From Prosthecobacter debontii (GTDB lineage: Bacteria > Verrucomicrobiota > Verrucomicrobiia > Verrucomicrobiales > Verrucomicrobiaceae), in the NCBI GenBank assembly GCA_945860295.1, contig CAMAQH010000009.1, positions 62,001 through 126,000 on the forward strand: a DNA stretch of 64,000 nucleotides. Direction: 5' to 3'. Under the pieces are notes generated by a model that was given only the letters and a program-made list of their open reading frames with translations, was not told where the DNA came from and did no database searches. Positions 56,936 to 64,000 of the stretch are shown here, piece by piece. The position numbers and the translations under genes are program-made. How positions within the stretch are numbered: position 1 is the first letter of the stretch; the number at the start of each line of letters is the position of its first letter.

Positions 56936-59911
56936 ATGCGCCTCCAACTTTCTGCCCTTCTCGTCCTTTTAACATTTTCTAGCCAGGCTGCCCCACCTGC
57001 TGACGTTGCCGGAAATGATGCGGTAAAAAAAATCATCGAAACCCGCCCTGGTCGCGGCGTCATGCGCGACGACACGCCTCCAACTCCGCCTCTGGAAGCC
57101 GTGAAGAAATTCAAAACACGCAGTGATGTCGCCATCGACCTCATGACGTCCGAGCCGGACGTGGAGCAGCCGCTTTATGCCAGCTGGGACAGCAAAGGCC
57201 GCATGTGGGTCACCATGTATCGCCAATACCAGTTCCCGGCTGGGTTGAAGATCGTCAGCTATGACCAGCATCTCCGCGCAAAGTTCGACAAGGTGCCGCT
57301 GCCGCCGCCGCGTGGTGAAAAAGGCGCGGACAAGATCACTGTCTTCGAAGACACCGATGGCGACGGCTTTTTCGACAAGCACGAAGACGTCATCACCGGC
57401 CTGAACATCGCCAGCGCCGCGCTGCACGGCATGGGCCGCATCTGGGTGCTGAATCCGCCTTACCTCCTCAGCTATCCCGATGCCGACTTTGATGCCAAAC
57501 CGGATGGCGATCCCGAAGTCGAACTCAGCGGCTTCGGTCTCGAAGACACGCACAGCGTCGCCACGAACCTGCAATGGGGCATGGACGGCTGGCTTTACGG
57601 TGCCAACGGCAGCACCACCACCGGCAACGTCAGCAGCGCCAACACCAAAAACGTGAAATGGGAAGGCCAGTGCATCTGGCGCTACCATCCGAAAAAGAAG
57701 ACCTTCGAAATCTACGCCGAAGGCGGTGGCAACACCTTCAGCCTTGATTTCGACAGCAAAGGCCGCCTCTTCTCTGGCACGAACGGCGCCACACGTGGCA
57801 TGCACTACGAGCAAGGCAGCTACGGCATCAAAGGTTGGGGCAAACACGGCCCACTCACCAATCCGTATGCCTTCGGCTGGTTCGAGCACATGAAGCATGA
57901 GGGCGATAACAAACGCTTCCCCCAAGCCTTCGCCATTTATGAAGGCGGCCTGCTCGGCAGCGCCTACGAGGGCAAAATCATCGCCCCAAACGCCTTGCAT
58001 AACCTCGTCTATGTCAGCGAGCTCATCGCCGACGGCTCAACCTTCCGCACCAAGGACGAAGAGCAGCTCATCACCACCACCGACCGCTGGTTTCGCCCCG
58101 TCTGGGCCGGCGTCGGCCCCGACGGCGGCTTCTACATGGCCGACTGGTATGACACAAGACTCAGCCACGTCAGCCCCGTCGATGATTGGCACAAAACCAG
58201 CGGCCGCATTTACCGCGTCCGCCCCGCCGCCGGTGCGCCAAAGCTGAAGCCGTTTGATTTGAGCAAGGCGAGTGGTGACAAGCTTCTCGGCTACCTCAGC
58301 CATCAAAACGAGTGGTTCCGCAAACAAGCCATCCATGAGATCGGCTGGCGTAACATGACCGATCTCGTGCCAAAGCTCAAAGCCATGCCGCTCACGCTGG
58401 AAACCCTTTGGGCGTTGGATGCTCTCGGTGCGGCTGAGGATAAAATCCTCACCAAGCACAACGATCCTTACATCCGCCGTTGGGCTTGGAAGATGGCGGG
58501 CGAGAAGCAAATCCTGCCCACATTGGGCGAAGAAAAGCATCTGGAAGTCTGTGCTCAAATCCTCGCTTCCTCGAAGAAACTGCTCAGTGCAGACGCGCTC
58601 TTTCTTCTACGTGCTGGCGACATTGATGACGAAAGTGGCCACCTCCCACTCCTCGCATGGTGGGCACTCGAATCGAAGGCTGAAAAGGAGCGCGAAACGG
58701 TCTTCAAATACTTCAAATCCGATTCCGCTTTCCTCCAAACCAAACTCTTCCGAGATCACCTCGCCGAAAAGCTCGCGAAACGCTATGCGCTGGCCGGTGG
58801 CGAAGAAAACCTGAACTCCTGCGCCGACTTGCTCGCTCTCACGAACGACGAAGCCCTGCGCGGCAAGTTCATCGCTGGCATCGCCTCCGCCTTCGAAGGC
58901 GCGGAGATGCCGAAGCTTCCGGATTCGCTCACCAAGGCCCTCAATGATTACATGGCGAAACAAAGCGGTGGCGATCTCACGCTCGCACTGCGCAGCGGAA
59001 ACACCGATGCGCTCGCAAAGGCTCTGAAACTGCTCGGTGATGCGAAAGCGACGAACACCGCGCGCATCGCCATTGCGAAGACTTTGGCGGAACTCGGCAA
59101 GCAAGAGGCCGTGATGCCCATGGCGGCCATTTTGAAGTCCAGCGCAGCTCCCAGCCTCAAGCGCGGCATGTTGCAGGCATCGGCCAAGTTTGACGACAAA
59201 CGTATTCCCGAAGCGCTGCTGCTCGGTTGGGAAGGTCAAATCGCTGGCGACAAAGCGCTGCGTGAAGACGCATTGCGTGTCATGGCAGGCCGCAAAGAAT
59301 GGGCGCAGATTCTGGTGAGCTTCGTCAACGACTGGAAAGTGCCCGTGAAGCACTTCACCATCGACATCGTACGGCAGCTCAGCCTGCACAAGGATGCGGA
59401 CATCGACGCCGCAATCGACAAACACTGGCGCGGCCTGCTGGCCACCGGCCCCACACCTGAGAAGAAACGCGAAGCAGAACGCATCAAAGCCGTCCTCAAA
59501 ACGGGTCTTGGAGATGCCGACAAAGGCAAGCTGCAATTTACCGCTCGCTGCTTTATCTGTCACAAACTCTTCGCTGAAGGCGGCCAGATCGGACCAGAAC
59601 TCACAGGCTATGATCGCGCCAACGTGGACTTCTGGCTCGACAACATTTTCACCCCCAGTCTCGAAATCCGCGAAGGCTTCGGCGCTTACATCGTGAAAAC
59701 AAAAAGCGGCCAGATCCTTACCGGCCTCATGGATGCTCAAGACACCAAAGGCATCGTCATCAAAGACATGGCGAATAACAAAACCGCGCTGAAACAGTCC
59801 GACATCGAGAAGATGGAAGCCTCTCCCATTTCCCTGATGCCCGAAGGCATGCTCACCGGCATGAGCGACGCCGACCTGAAGGACTTCTTTGCGTATCTGA
59901 TGAAGAAATGA
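56936..59911 (+). CDS. dehydrogenase-HEAT-cytochrome c giant protein
   Basis: 991 residues with a signal peptide (LSALLVLLTFSSQAAPP). N-terminal membrane-bound-type dehydrogenase propeller (about 60-440; YASWDSKGRMWVTMYRQYQF, LQWGMDGWLYGANGST, ADWYDTRLSHVSPVDDWHKT), HEAT-like helices (about 445-850), and a C-terminal cytochrome module with CFICH at 872-876 and a late Met-containing SLMPEGMLTGM. It has the same architecture as the protein at 44763 but lacks the ThuA and discoidin parts. It probably oxidises a carbohydrate in the periplasm. The start ATG 56936 is close to the divergent gene; the stop is one base from the convergent PIN gene. Confidence 0.9.
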   Translation: MRLQLSALLVLLTFSSQAAPPADVAGNDAVKKIIETRPGRGVMRDDTPPTPPLEAVKKFKTRSDVAIDLMTSEPDVEQPLYASWDSKGRMWVTMYRQYQFPAGLKIVSYDQHLRAKFDKVPLPPPRGEKGADKITVFEDTDGDGFFDKHEDVITGLNIASAALHGMGRIWVLNPPYLLSYPDADFDAKPDGDPEVELSGFGLEDTHSVATNLQWGMDGWLYGANGSTTTGNVSSANTKNVKWEGQCIWRYHPKKKTFEIYAEGGGNTFSLDFDSKGRLFSGTNGATRGMHYEQGSYGIKGWGKHGPLTNPYAFGWFEHMKHEGDNKRFPQAFAIYEGGLLGSAYEGKIIAPNALHNLVYVSELIADGSTFRTKDEEQLITTTDRWFRPVWAGVGPDGGFYMADWYDTRLSHVSPVDDWHKTSGRIYRVRPAAGAPKLKPFDLSKASGDKLLGYLSHQNEWFRKQAIHEIGWRNMTDLVPKLKAMPLTLETLWALDALGAAEDKILTKHNDPYIRRWAWKMAGEKQILPTLGEEKHLEVCAQILASSKKLLSADALFLLRAGDIDDESGHLPLLAWWALESKAEKERETVFKYFKSDSAFLQTKLFRDHLAEKLAKRYALAGGEENLNSCADLLALTNDEALRGKFIAGIASAFEGAEMPKLPDSLTKALNDYMAKQSGGDLTLALRSGNTDALAKALKLLGDAKATNTARIAIAKTLAELGKQEAVMPMAAILKSSAAPSLKRGMLQASAKFDDKRIPEALLLGWEGQIAGDKALREDALRVMAGRKEWAQILVSFVNDWKVPVKHFTIDIVRQLSLHKDADIDAAIDKHWRGLLATGPTPEKKREAERIKAVLKTGLGDADKGKLQFTARCFICHKLFAEGGQIGPELTGYDRANVDFWLDNIFTPSLEIREGFGAYIVKTKSGQILTGLMDAQDTKGIVIKDMANNKTALKQSDIEKMEASPISLMPEGMLTGMSDADLKDFFAYLMKK

Positions 59912-59912
59912 C

Positions 59913-60386
59913 TCAGGCGAGATCAGGCACGCGCAAGCCTTTCAGAATGGCGAGATCGCGCGCTTTGAGGTCAAAACTCCAAAACGTGTCGCACCCCAGC
60001 AACAGCGCGGATGCAACATGCAGCAGATCATAAGTGCGGAAGCCATGCTTCGCGGTGTGACGCAAGGCCAGTTCCTCAAACCGTACCTTCAAGCGCGAAT
60101 ACGGCATCTGAGTTGAGCACACGAACTCACTTGCTGTCAACGCGCTGCGGAACTCCGCCTGAGCAGCGTCGGCAAATTCAGGCGTGACGCGCAGCCGGCC
60201 TTCCGGGCGAGCGACTAAGACGCAACGCTGGAAGGCGTTGATGATTTCCAGTTCGGTCAGCCAAGTGACAGGCAGGGGTGGTGTTGCCTGAAGCATGGCC
60301 TCATCGACCCATCGGCGGGCTGTCTCCGCGCCATCGAGCTCCAAGTAGAGTCGGGTAAAGCAGTTGGTGTCTGCGTAAGGAATCAT
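59913..60386 (-). CDS. PIN-domain toxin (VapC-like)
   Basis: 157 residues. PIN nucleases cleave RNA with Mg2+ held by acidic residues. Here the first Asp is in MIPYADTNCF, Glu is in LTELEIINAFQR, and the late pair is in TYDLLHVASALLLGCDTFWS followed by FDLKARDLA. The ATG overlaps the stop of the upstream antitoxin-like frame by four bases (ATGA), as in many toxin-antitoxin operons. That upstream frame carries a TAG (next entry), so antitoxin supply is in question. Confidence 0.88.
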   Translation of the reverse strand: MIPYADTNCFTRLYLELDGAETARRWVDEAMLQATPPLPVTWLTELEIINAFQRCVLVARPEGRLRVTPEFADAAQAEFRSALTASEFVCSTQMPYSRLKVRFEELALRHTAKHGFRTYDLLHVASALLLGCDTFWSFDLKARDLAILKGLRVPDLA

Positions 60387-60619
60387 GCGGCGTCTTCTTC
60401 GCCCGCAAGCCAGCGATCAAGGCCCGCCGTCTGTTCCGCAGTCCATGCCGGCATGCCAAGGGAGTGCAGCCGCCCCCAGTAAGAATCAAAATCAGGAGTA
60501 CGCAGGCGGGCAGGCGTGGTCTAGATGTCCACAGTGAAGTCGGCCATCGCCTCCATGAAGCGACGCTGCTCTGCGGGGGACAGGGCTTTGACTTGCAGGA
60601 GTAGATCGCGAGCCCTCAC
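60383..60619 (-). pseudogene. antitoxin-like frame with in-frame TAG
   Basis: From GTG 60619 the frame reads RARDLLLQVKALSPAEQRRF, then MEAMADFTVDI, then TAG (60521-60523). The same frame continues TTPARLRTPDFDSYWGRLHS and ends ...WLAGEEDAA with TGA at 60383-60385, overlapping the PIN start. A single continuous frame of 78 codons interrupted by one TAG fits an antitoxin with a nonsense change. The alternative is a 32-residue first peptide plus remnant. The N-terminal helix resembles VapB-type or DUF2281-like antitoxins, but no family is certain. Confidence 0.6.
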
Positions 60620-60812
60620 GGTTCTAGAATACAATCACAGTGCTTTTTCAACATCAGGCTTTTCATAGGCATCACGGAGAACATCGAGATTCTGTACTAT
60701 GCGACTGACTCCAGCTTAAGCAGGATTTTTGTGTGAACATCTGACACTGGATTGAAGGAAAAAGCTGTCGAGTATGGCTGGGCGAGTCGTAATTCTGTCC
60801 CACCAAACTTAG

Positions 60813-62381
60813 ATGCTCTCACCCCGAAACAAACCCGATCTCATGGTGAAGCTGCGCGATGTGCCGCACACACCAGGCGTGTATGTCATGCGCGACCGGT
60901 TGGGCAGTGTCATCTATGTGGGGAAGGCGCGTGATCTGCGGAAGCGGCTGAGCAATTACTTTACGCCCGCCCGCTCGAAACTGGCGGACAGGAAGACGCG
61001 CGCACTCATCGACAGCATTTGGGATTTTGAATTCCATGAGGTGCGCAATGAAACGGAGTCTCTGCTGCTGGAGGGGCAGCTCATCAAAGATCTCCGGCCC
61101 AAGTACAATGTCAGCTTCAAGGACGATAAACGCTTCCTACTCGTGCGTGTGAATTTGCAGGATGACTTCCCGCGCTTCTCGTTGACGCGCATGAAGCGGG
61201 AGGATGGTGCACGCTACTTCGGTCCCTTTGTCCATGGAAGCGCCTTGAAGACGACGATCAACTGGCTCATCAAAAAGTTTGGCCTCCGCGTGTGCAAGCC
61301 GATCCGGCCCGGCGAGAGCGACTACAAGCACTGCTCCAACGACATCATCAAAAACTGCTGCGCACCGTGCATTGGTCGCGTGACGATCGAAGAATATCAG
61401 CGGCGCATGGCGGAGGCGTGTGGCTTTCTGGATGGCAAGGGCATGAAGGATTTGCTGGTGGTGCTGGAGGAGGAGATGCGGAAGGCGGCAGCGAAGCTCG
61501 ATTTTGAAAAGGCGGCTGAACTCCGCGACATGGTGGAAGACATGCGTCGGACCATCATCCCCACGCGCAGCTTTGAGCGTGGCGCGCGTGCCAGGGTCAT
61601 GTCCACCATCAACCCAATGGCAGATGTGAAGGAACTCCAAGAGCTGCTGCACCTGGAAAAACCGCCACTTGTGATGGAGTGCTTCGACATCGCGAACATC
61701 GGCATGGCGCACTGTGTGGCGAGCATGGTGCGTTTCAAAAACGGTGTGCCTGATAACTCGAACTATCGCCGTTATCGCATCCGCATCGTGAGCGGACAAA
61801 ACGATTTCGCCAGCATGGCTGAAGTCATTCGCCGCCGCTTCTCTCGCATACTCAGTGAAGGCCGGGAAGCCGTAGGAGGTGATGAGGCTGATTTCACACA
61901 GGAGTCACCTCTTGAGGCGATGCAAAGGGTGGCCGGTGGCGTTCGTCTGCCCGATCTTGTTATCGTGGACGGTGGAAAGGGGCAGCTTGGCATGGCGGTG
62001 GATGAACTACAGAAGCTCGGGCTGGGTGGGTTGCCGATCGTGGGATTGGCCAAGCAGCATGAGGAAGTTTTCTTTCCGGGCGAGTCTGATCCCGTGATCA
62101 TTCCGCATGATCGCGGAGCGTTAAAATTGCTTCAGCGGATTCGTGATGAGGCGCACCGCTGGGCGAATGGTTATCATCAGTTGCTACTAGGTAAGCGTGT
62201 GGCGGAAAGTCTGCTCGATGACTGCCCAGGTGTCAGTCAGGCGCGAAAGGCCAGCTTGCTCAAAGCTTTTGGTTCCGTGGCTCGGCTACGTAAAGCGAGT
62301 GTGGAGGATATCGCTAAACTGAAGGGCATCAGCCACACGTTAGCTGAAGGCATTCTGGCGTTTCTTGAATCGCGAAAGTAG
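60813..62381 (+). CDS. uvrC: UvrC excinuclease subunit
   Basis: 522 residues, shorter than E. coli UvrC (610) but with all parts: GIY-YIG nuclease (about 10-95; GVYVMRDRLGSVIYVGKARD), Cys-rich linker (CKPIRPGESDYKHC), UVR motif (MRKAAAKLDFEKAAELRDMV), RNase H-like nuclease (FDIANIGMAHCVASMVRFKN, LVIVDGGKGQLGMAVDEL, RIRDEAHRWANGYHQ), and a C-terminal HhH pair (GVSQARKASLLKAFGSV). It makes both incisions in nucleotide excision repair after UvrA/UvrB mark damage. The start ATG 60813 is the first in the frame. It ends 3 bp from the convergent sulfatase. Confidence 0.96.
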   Translation: MLSPRNKPDLMVKLRDVPHTPGVYVMRDRLGSVIYVGKARDLRKRLSNYFTPARSKLADRKTRALIDSIWDFEFHEVRNETESLLLEGQLIKDLRPKYNVSFKDDKRFLLVRVNLQDDFPRFSLTRMKREDGARYFGPFVHGSALKTTINWLIKKFGLRVCKPIRPGESDYKHCSNDIIKNCCAPCIGRVTIEEYQRRMAEACGFLDGKGMKDLLVVLEEEMRKAAAKLDFEKAAELRDMVEDMRRTIIPTRSFERGARARVMSTINPMADVKELQELLHLEKPPLVMECFDIANIGMAHCVASMVRFKNGVPDNSNYRRYRIRIVSGQNDFASMAEVIRRRFSRILSEGREAVGGDEADFTQESPLEAMQRVAGGVRLPDLVIVDGGKGQLGMAVDELQKLGLGGLPIVGLAKQHEEVFFPGESDPVIIPHDRGALKLLQRIRDEAHRWANGYHQLLLGKRVAESLLDDCPGVSQARKASLLKAFGSVARLRKASVEDIAKLKGISHTLAEGILAFLESRK

Positions 62382-62384
62382 CTG

Positions 62385-63785
62385 TCACTCCTTGATCCGC
62401 GCCGTGGGCTTGGCTGAGAGGCCTGCAGGACGCTGGCCTTTGCCGGGACGATTAACATCTCCGAGCTCTTCGCGCGCTTGATCCGCCAGCTTGAGCAGTC
62501 TTTGCACGACATCGGTGTTCATCGCTGAGACTTCATTCATCTCGCCGACATCTTCTACGACGTTGAAGAGATTCAGCGTTGCGGTGGTGCGCTTGGCGGC
62601 ACCGCCGGTGATCTTGGACTCAAGCGGCAGATAGAGCTTCCAGGGTCCGCTGCGCACGGCTTGAAGCTGATCCATGTGATAGTAAAAGAAGCCTTCTGCA
62701 TCAGCCGGTGACTTTGCTTTGGCTTCGCCGAAGAACAGTGGACGGATGTCATGACCATCGATGGCCTGCTTGGGCAAAGCCGCTCCGGTGAGCGCTACGA
62801 GCGTGGGCAGTATGTCGAGCATGGAGCACAGCTCACGGCATTCGCGATTCGCCGACACATGGCCCGGCCAGCGGGTGATCATGGGCATACGCATGGCTCC
62901 TTCGCTCGTGCTATAACCCCAGCCTTTGTAGGGCGCATTGCTGCCCTGCGGCGGCTTTCGCTGGGGTGCACCGTTGTCTGAGGTCAAGATGACGAGCGTG
63001 TTTTCATCGAGCTGGCGCCGCTTCAAAGCTGCGAGGATCTCTCCCATCGACCAGTCGAGTTCCTCAACGCTGTCACCCCAGTGACCGTTGGCGGACTTGT
63101 CTTTGAAGGCTGGGCTGGCATACGGATCACTCGTGCTACCGGGCATGGCGTGTGGTAGGTAGAGAAAGAAGGGCTTCTCGCGATGAGCCTCGATAAAATG
63201 GATCGCCTCCTCGGTATAGCGTTTGGTTAGGTTGTCGCGATCCACGGGGGCTTCGATGACTTTTTCATCGCGCATTAGTGGAAGTTCAGGCCACTCTTCG
63301 GGACGTTTGTCGTGTGTCATGTCATCACTGTAAGGGATGCCAAAGAAGGAATCAAAACCCTGGCGTGTGGGCAGGAATTCCGGCTGATCACCGAGATGCC
63401 ATTTGCCGATGATCATGGTGGCGTAGCCCGCCGACTTCATCACTTCTCCCAGCGTCGTCTCATTCGGATTCAGGCCTTTGGCGGCGATGGGTTGCAGCAC
63501 GAGGCTGCCGCGATCACTGACATGCATGTTGATGCGCATAGGATAGCAGCCAGTCATCAAGGCAGCACGGCTCGGCGTGCAGACACCACTGGCGGAGTAG
63601 TAGCTGGTGAAGCGCGTGCCCTCCGTCGCCATGCGGTCGAGATGCGGTGTGCGGTGCTTGGTCTGCGAGTTGAAGCAATGCACGTCGCCATTTCCCAGAT
63701 TGTCACAGAGTACAAAGATGACGTTGGGCCGATCAGCAGCGAGCGCCGAGGTGGCCAAGAGGAGCGCGGCGAAGAGGGTATTCAT
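62385..63785 (-). CDS. exported formylglycine-dependent sulfatase
   Basis: 466 residues with a signal peptide (MNTLFAALLLATSALAAD). The sulfatase signature CTPSRAALMTG supplies the Cys converted to formylglycine. Other active-site parts are VIFVLCDNLGNGDV (metal Asp; the second of the usual Asp pair is Asn), GKWHLGDQPEFLPTRQGFD, and LVILTSDNGAPQRKPPQG (metal Asp/Asn). It removes sulfate esters from a glycan or aryl substrate in the periplasm; no maturase is visible. Together with the lyase-like and DUF1501 genes it points to use of sulfated polysaccharide. It lies just downstream of an MFS transporter gene, likely in one operon. Confidence 0.93.
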   Translation of the reverse strand: MNTLFAALLLATSALAADRPNVIFVLCDNLGNGDVHCFNSQTKHRTPHLDRMATEGTRFTSYYSASGVCTPSRAALMTGCYPMRINMHVSDRGSLVLQPIAAKGLNPNETTLGEVMKSAGYATMIIGKWHLGDQPEFLPTRQGFDSFFGIPYSDDMTHDKRPEEWPELPLMRDEKVIEAPVDRDNLTKRYTEEAIHFIEAHREKPFFLYLPHAMPGSTSDPYASPAFKDKSANGHWGDSVEELDWSMGEILAALKRRQLDENTLVILTSDNGAPQRKPPQGSNAPYKGWGYSTSEGAMRMPMITRWPGHVSANRECRELCSMLDILPTLVALTGAALPKQAIDGHDIRPLFFGEAKAKSPADAEGFFYYHMDQLQAVRSGPWKLYLPLESKITGGAAKRTTATLNLFNVVEDVGEMNEVSAMNTDVVQRLLKLADQAREELGDVNRPGKGQRPAGLSAKPTARIKE

Positions 63786-63792
63786 ATTGCGA

Positions 63793-64000
63793 TCAAACGG
63801 CGTCCTCCTTTATCACTGGATTCTCCGCATTGAGGAAGAGCGCAAATAGACCCGCGAGAACAAATGCGCCTGCGCAGAGCCAGACGCCTTCGTGGTAATC
63901 GTTGTTGGTGTCGTAGGCCTTGAGCACGCCAGTGAAGAGCATGGGCATGATGGCCGCGCCGAAATTACCCCACATGTTACACCAGCCGAAGAGCTGGGCC
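63793..64000 (-). CDS. MFS transporter, C-terminal part only
   Basis: The window ends inside this gene. The visible 68 residues start AQLFGWCNMWGNFGAAIMPM and finish LAGLFALFLNAENPVIKEDA. The hydrophobic stretches GNFGAAIMPMLFTGVL and GVWLCAGAFVLAGLFALFLN are the last two helices of a major facilitator transporter. It ends seven bases before the sulfatase ATG and is probably its operon partner, importing the desulfated sugar or a related solute; this is inference. Confidence 0.75.
   Translation of the reverse strand, partial: AQLFGWCNMWGNFGAAIMPMLFTGVLKAYDTNNDYHEGVWLCAGAFVLAGLFALFLNAENPVIKEDAV

Noticed and set aside
62385-63785. Asn in place of the second metal Asp of the sulfatase as a sign of inactivation
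   Set aside because: DN variants at this position occur in otherwise normal sulfatases, and the formylglycine motif and the late Asp-Asn pair are intact.

Overview
The window looks like a chromosome segment from a Verrucomicrobiota bacterium, probably near Prosthecobacter/Verrucomicrobiaceae. The evidence is the set of gene families that mark this phylum and the Planctomycetes. There are three large secreted proteins with the order PSCyt1-DUF1549-DUF1553, two intact Tat-exported DUF1501 proteins plus a truncated one, two giant dehydrogenase/HEAT/CxxCH proteins, a formylglycine-type sulfatase, a GreA with a very long N-terminal extension, and DUF6600. No tRNA, rRNA, CRISPR array or insertion sequence was seen. 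The assignment rests on family recognition, not on a search.

Layout. 1-4.2 kb: a non-coding flank with two minus-strand terminators, greA-like, xerD, and two small Cys-rich exported proteins. 4.2-9.7 kb: nadA, a PQQ-type beta-propeller, a DUF6600 coiled-coil lipoprotein with 69-bp tandem repeats, and a cytochrome lipoprotein. 9.7-15.3 kb: a peptide-binding lipoprotein, gcvT coupled to a small acidic protein, a CBS/DRTGG family II pyrophosphatase, and an AlkD-like repair protein. 15.4-19.3 kb: a two-gene phosphorelay made of a hybrid kinase (PAS-HisKA-HATPase-REC-REC-Hpt, with Glu at the phospho-site of REC1) and a REC-metallo-beta-lactamase effector. 19.3-19.8 kb: a decayed beta-helix gene. 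19.9-23.4 kb: a compact mlaEFDCA lipid-transport operon. 23.4-26 kb: a beta-CASP nuclease-like protein, a nitroreductase and a YhcH-family protein.

26-42 kb is the accessory heart of the window. It is a secreted catabolic locus with cytochrome/DUF1549/DUF1553 proteins, DUF1501 proteins and an IclR regulator. It also holds a PL6-like (alginate lyase/chondroitinase B) beta-helix protein, an exported protein of unknown function, a hydrolase-like exported protein and a beta-propeller. A DUF1016 PD-(D/E)xK nuclease gene is embedded in it. A broken copy of a DUF1501 5' end at 36.2 kb repeats the start of the intact gene at 40.6 kb (8 mismatches in 143 bp). This brackets a block of three carbohydrate-related genes and marks a past duplication or insertion.

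42-64 kb: a PduO-type adenosyltransferase, dnaN, a Pro-rich lipoprotein, a ThuA/dehydrogenase/cytochrome giant, a SpoU methyltransferase, a third DUF1549/DUF1553 protein, an FmdB-like protein, a methyltransferase, amtB behind a textbook sigma-54 promoter, a UbiA-like membrane protein, and a second dehydrogenase/HEAT/cytochrome giant. Next comes a PIN toxin whose overlapping antitoxin frame carries an in-frame TAG, then uvrC, a sulfatase, and the 3' end of an MFS transporter that runs off the window.

The most interesting candidate systems are the phosphorelay that appears to end in an enzyme instead of a DNA-binding output (15.4-19.3 kb), and the mosaic polysaccharide/cytochrome locus (26-42 kb).
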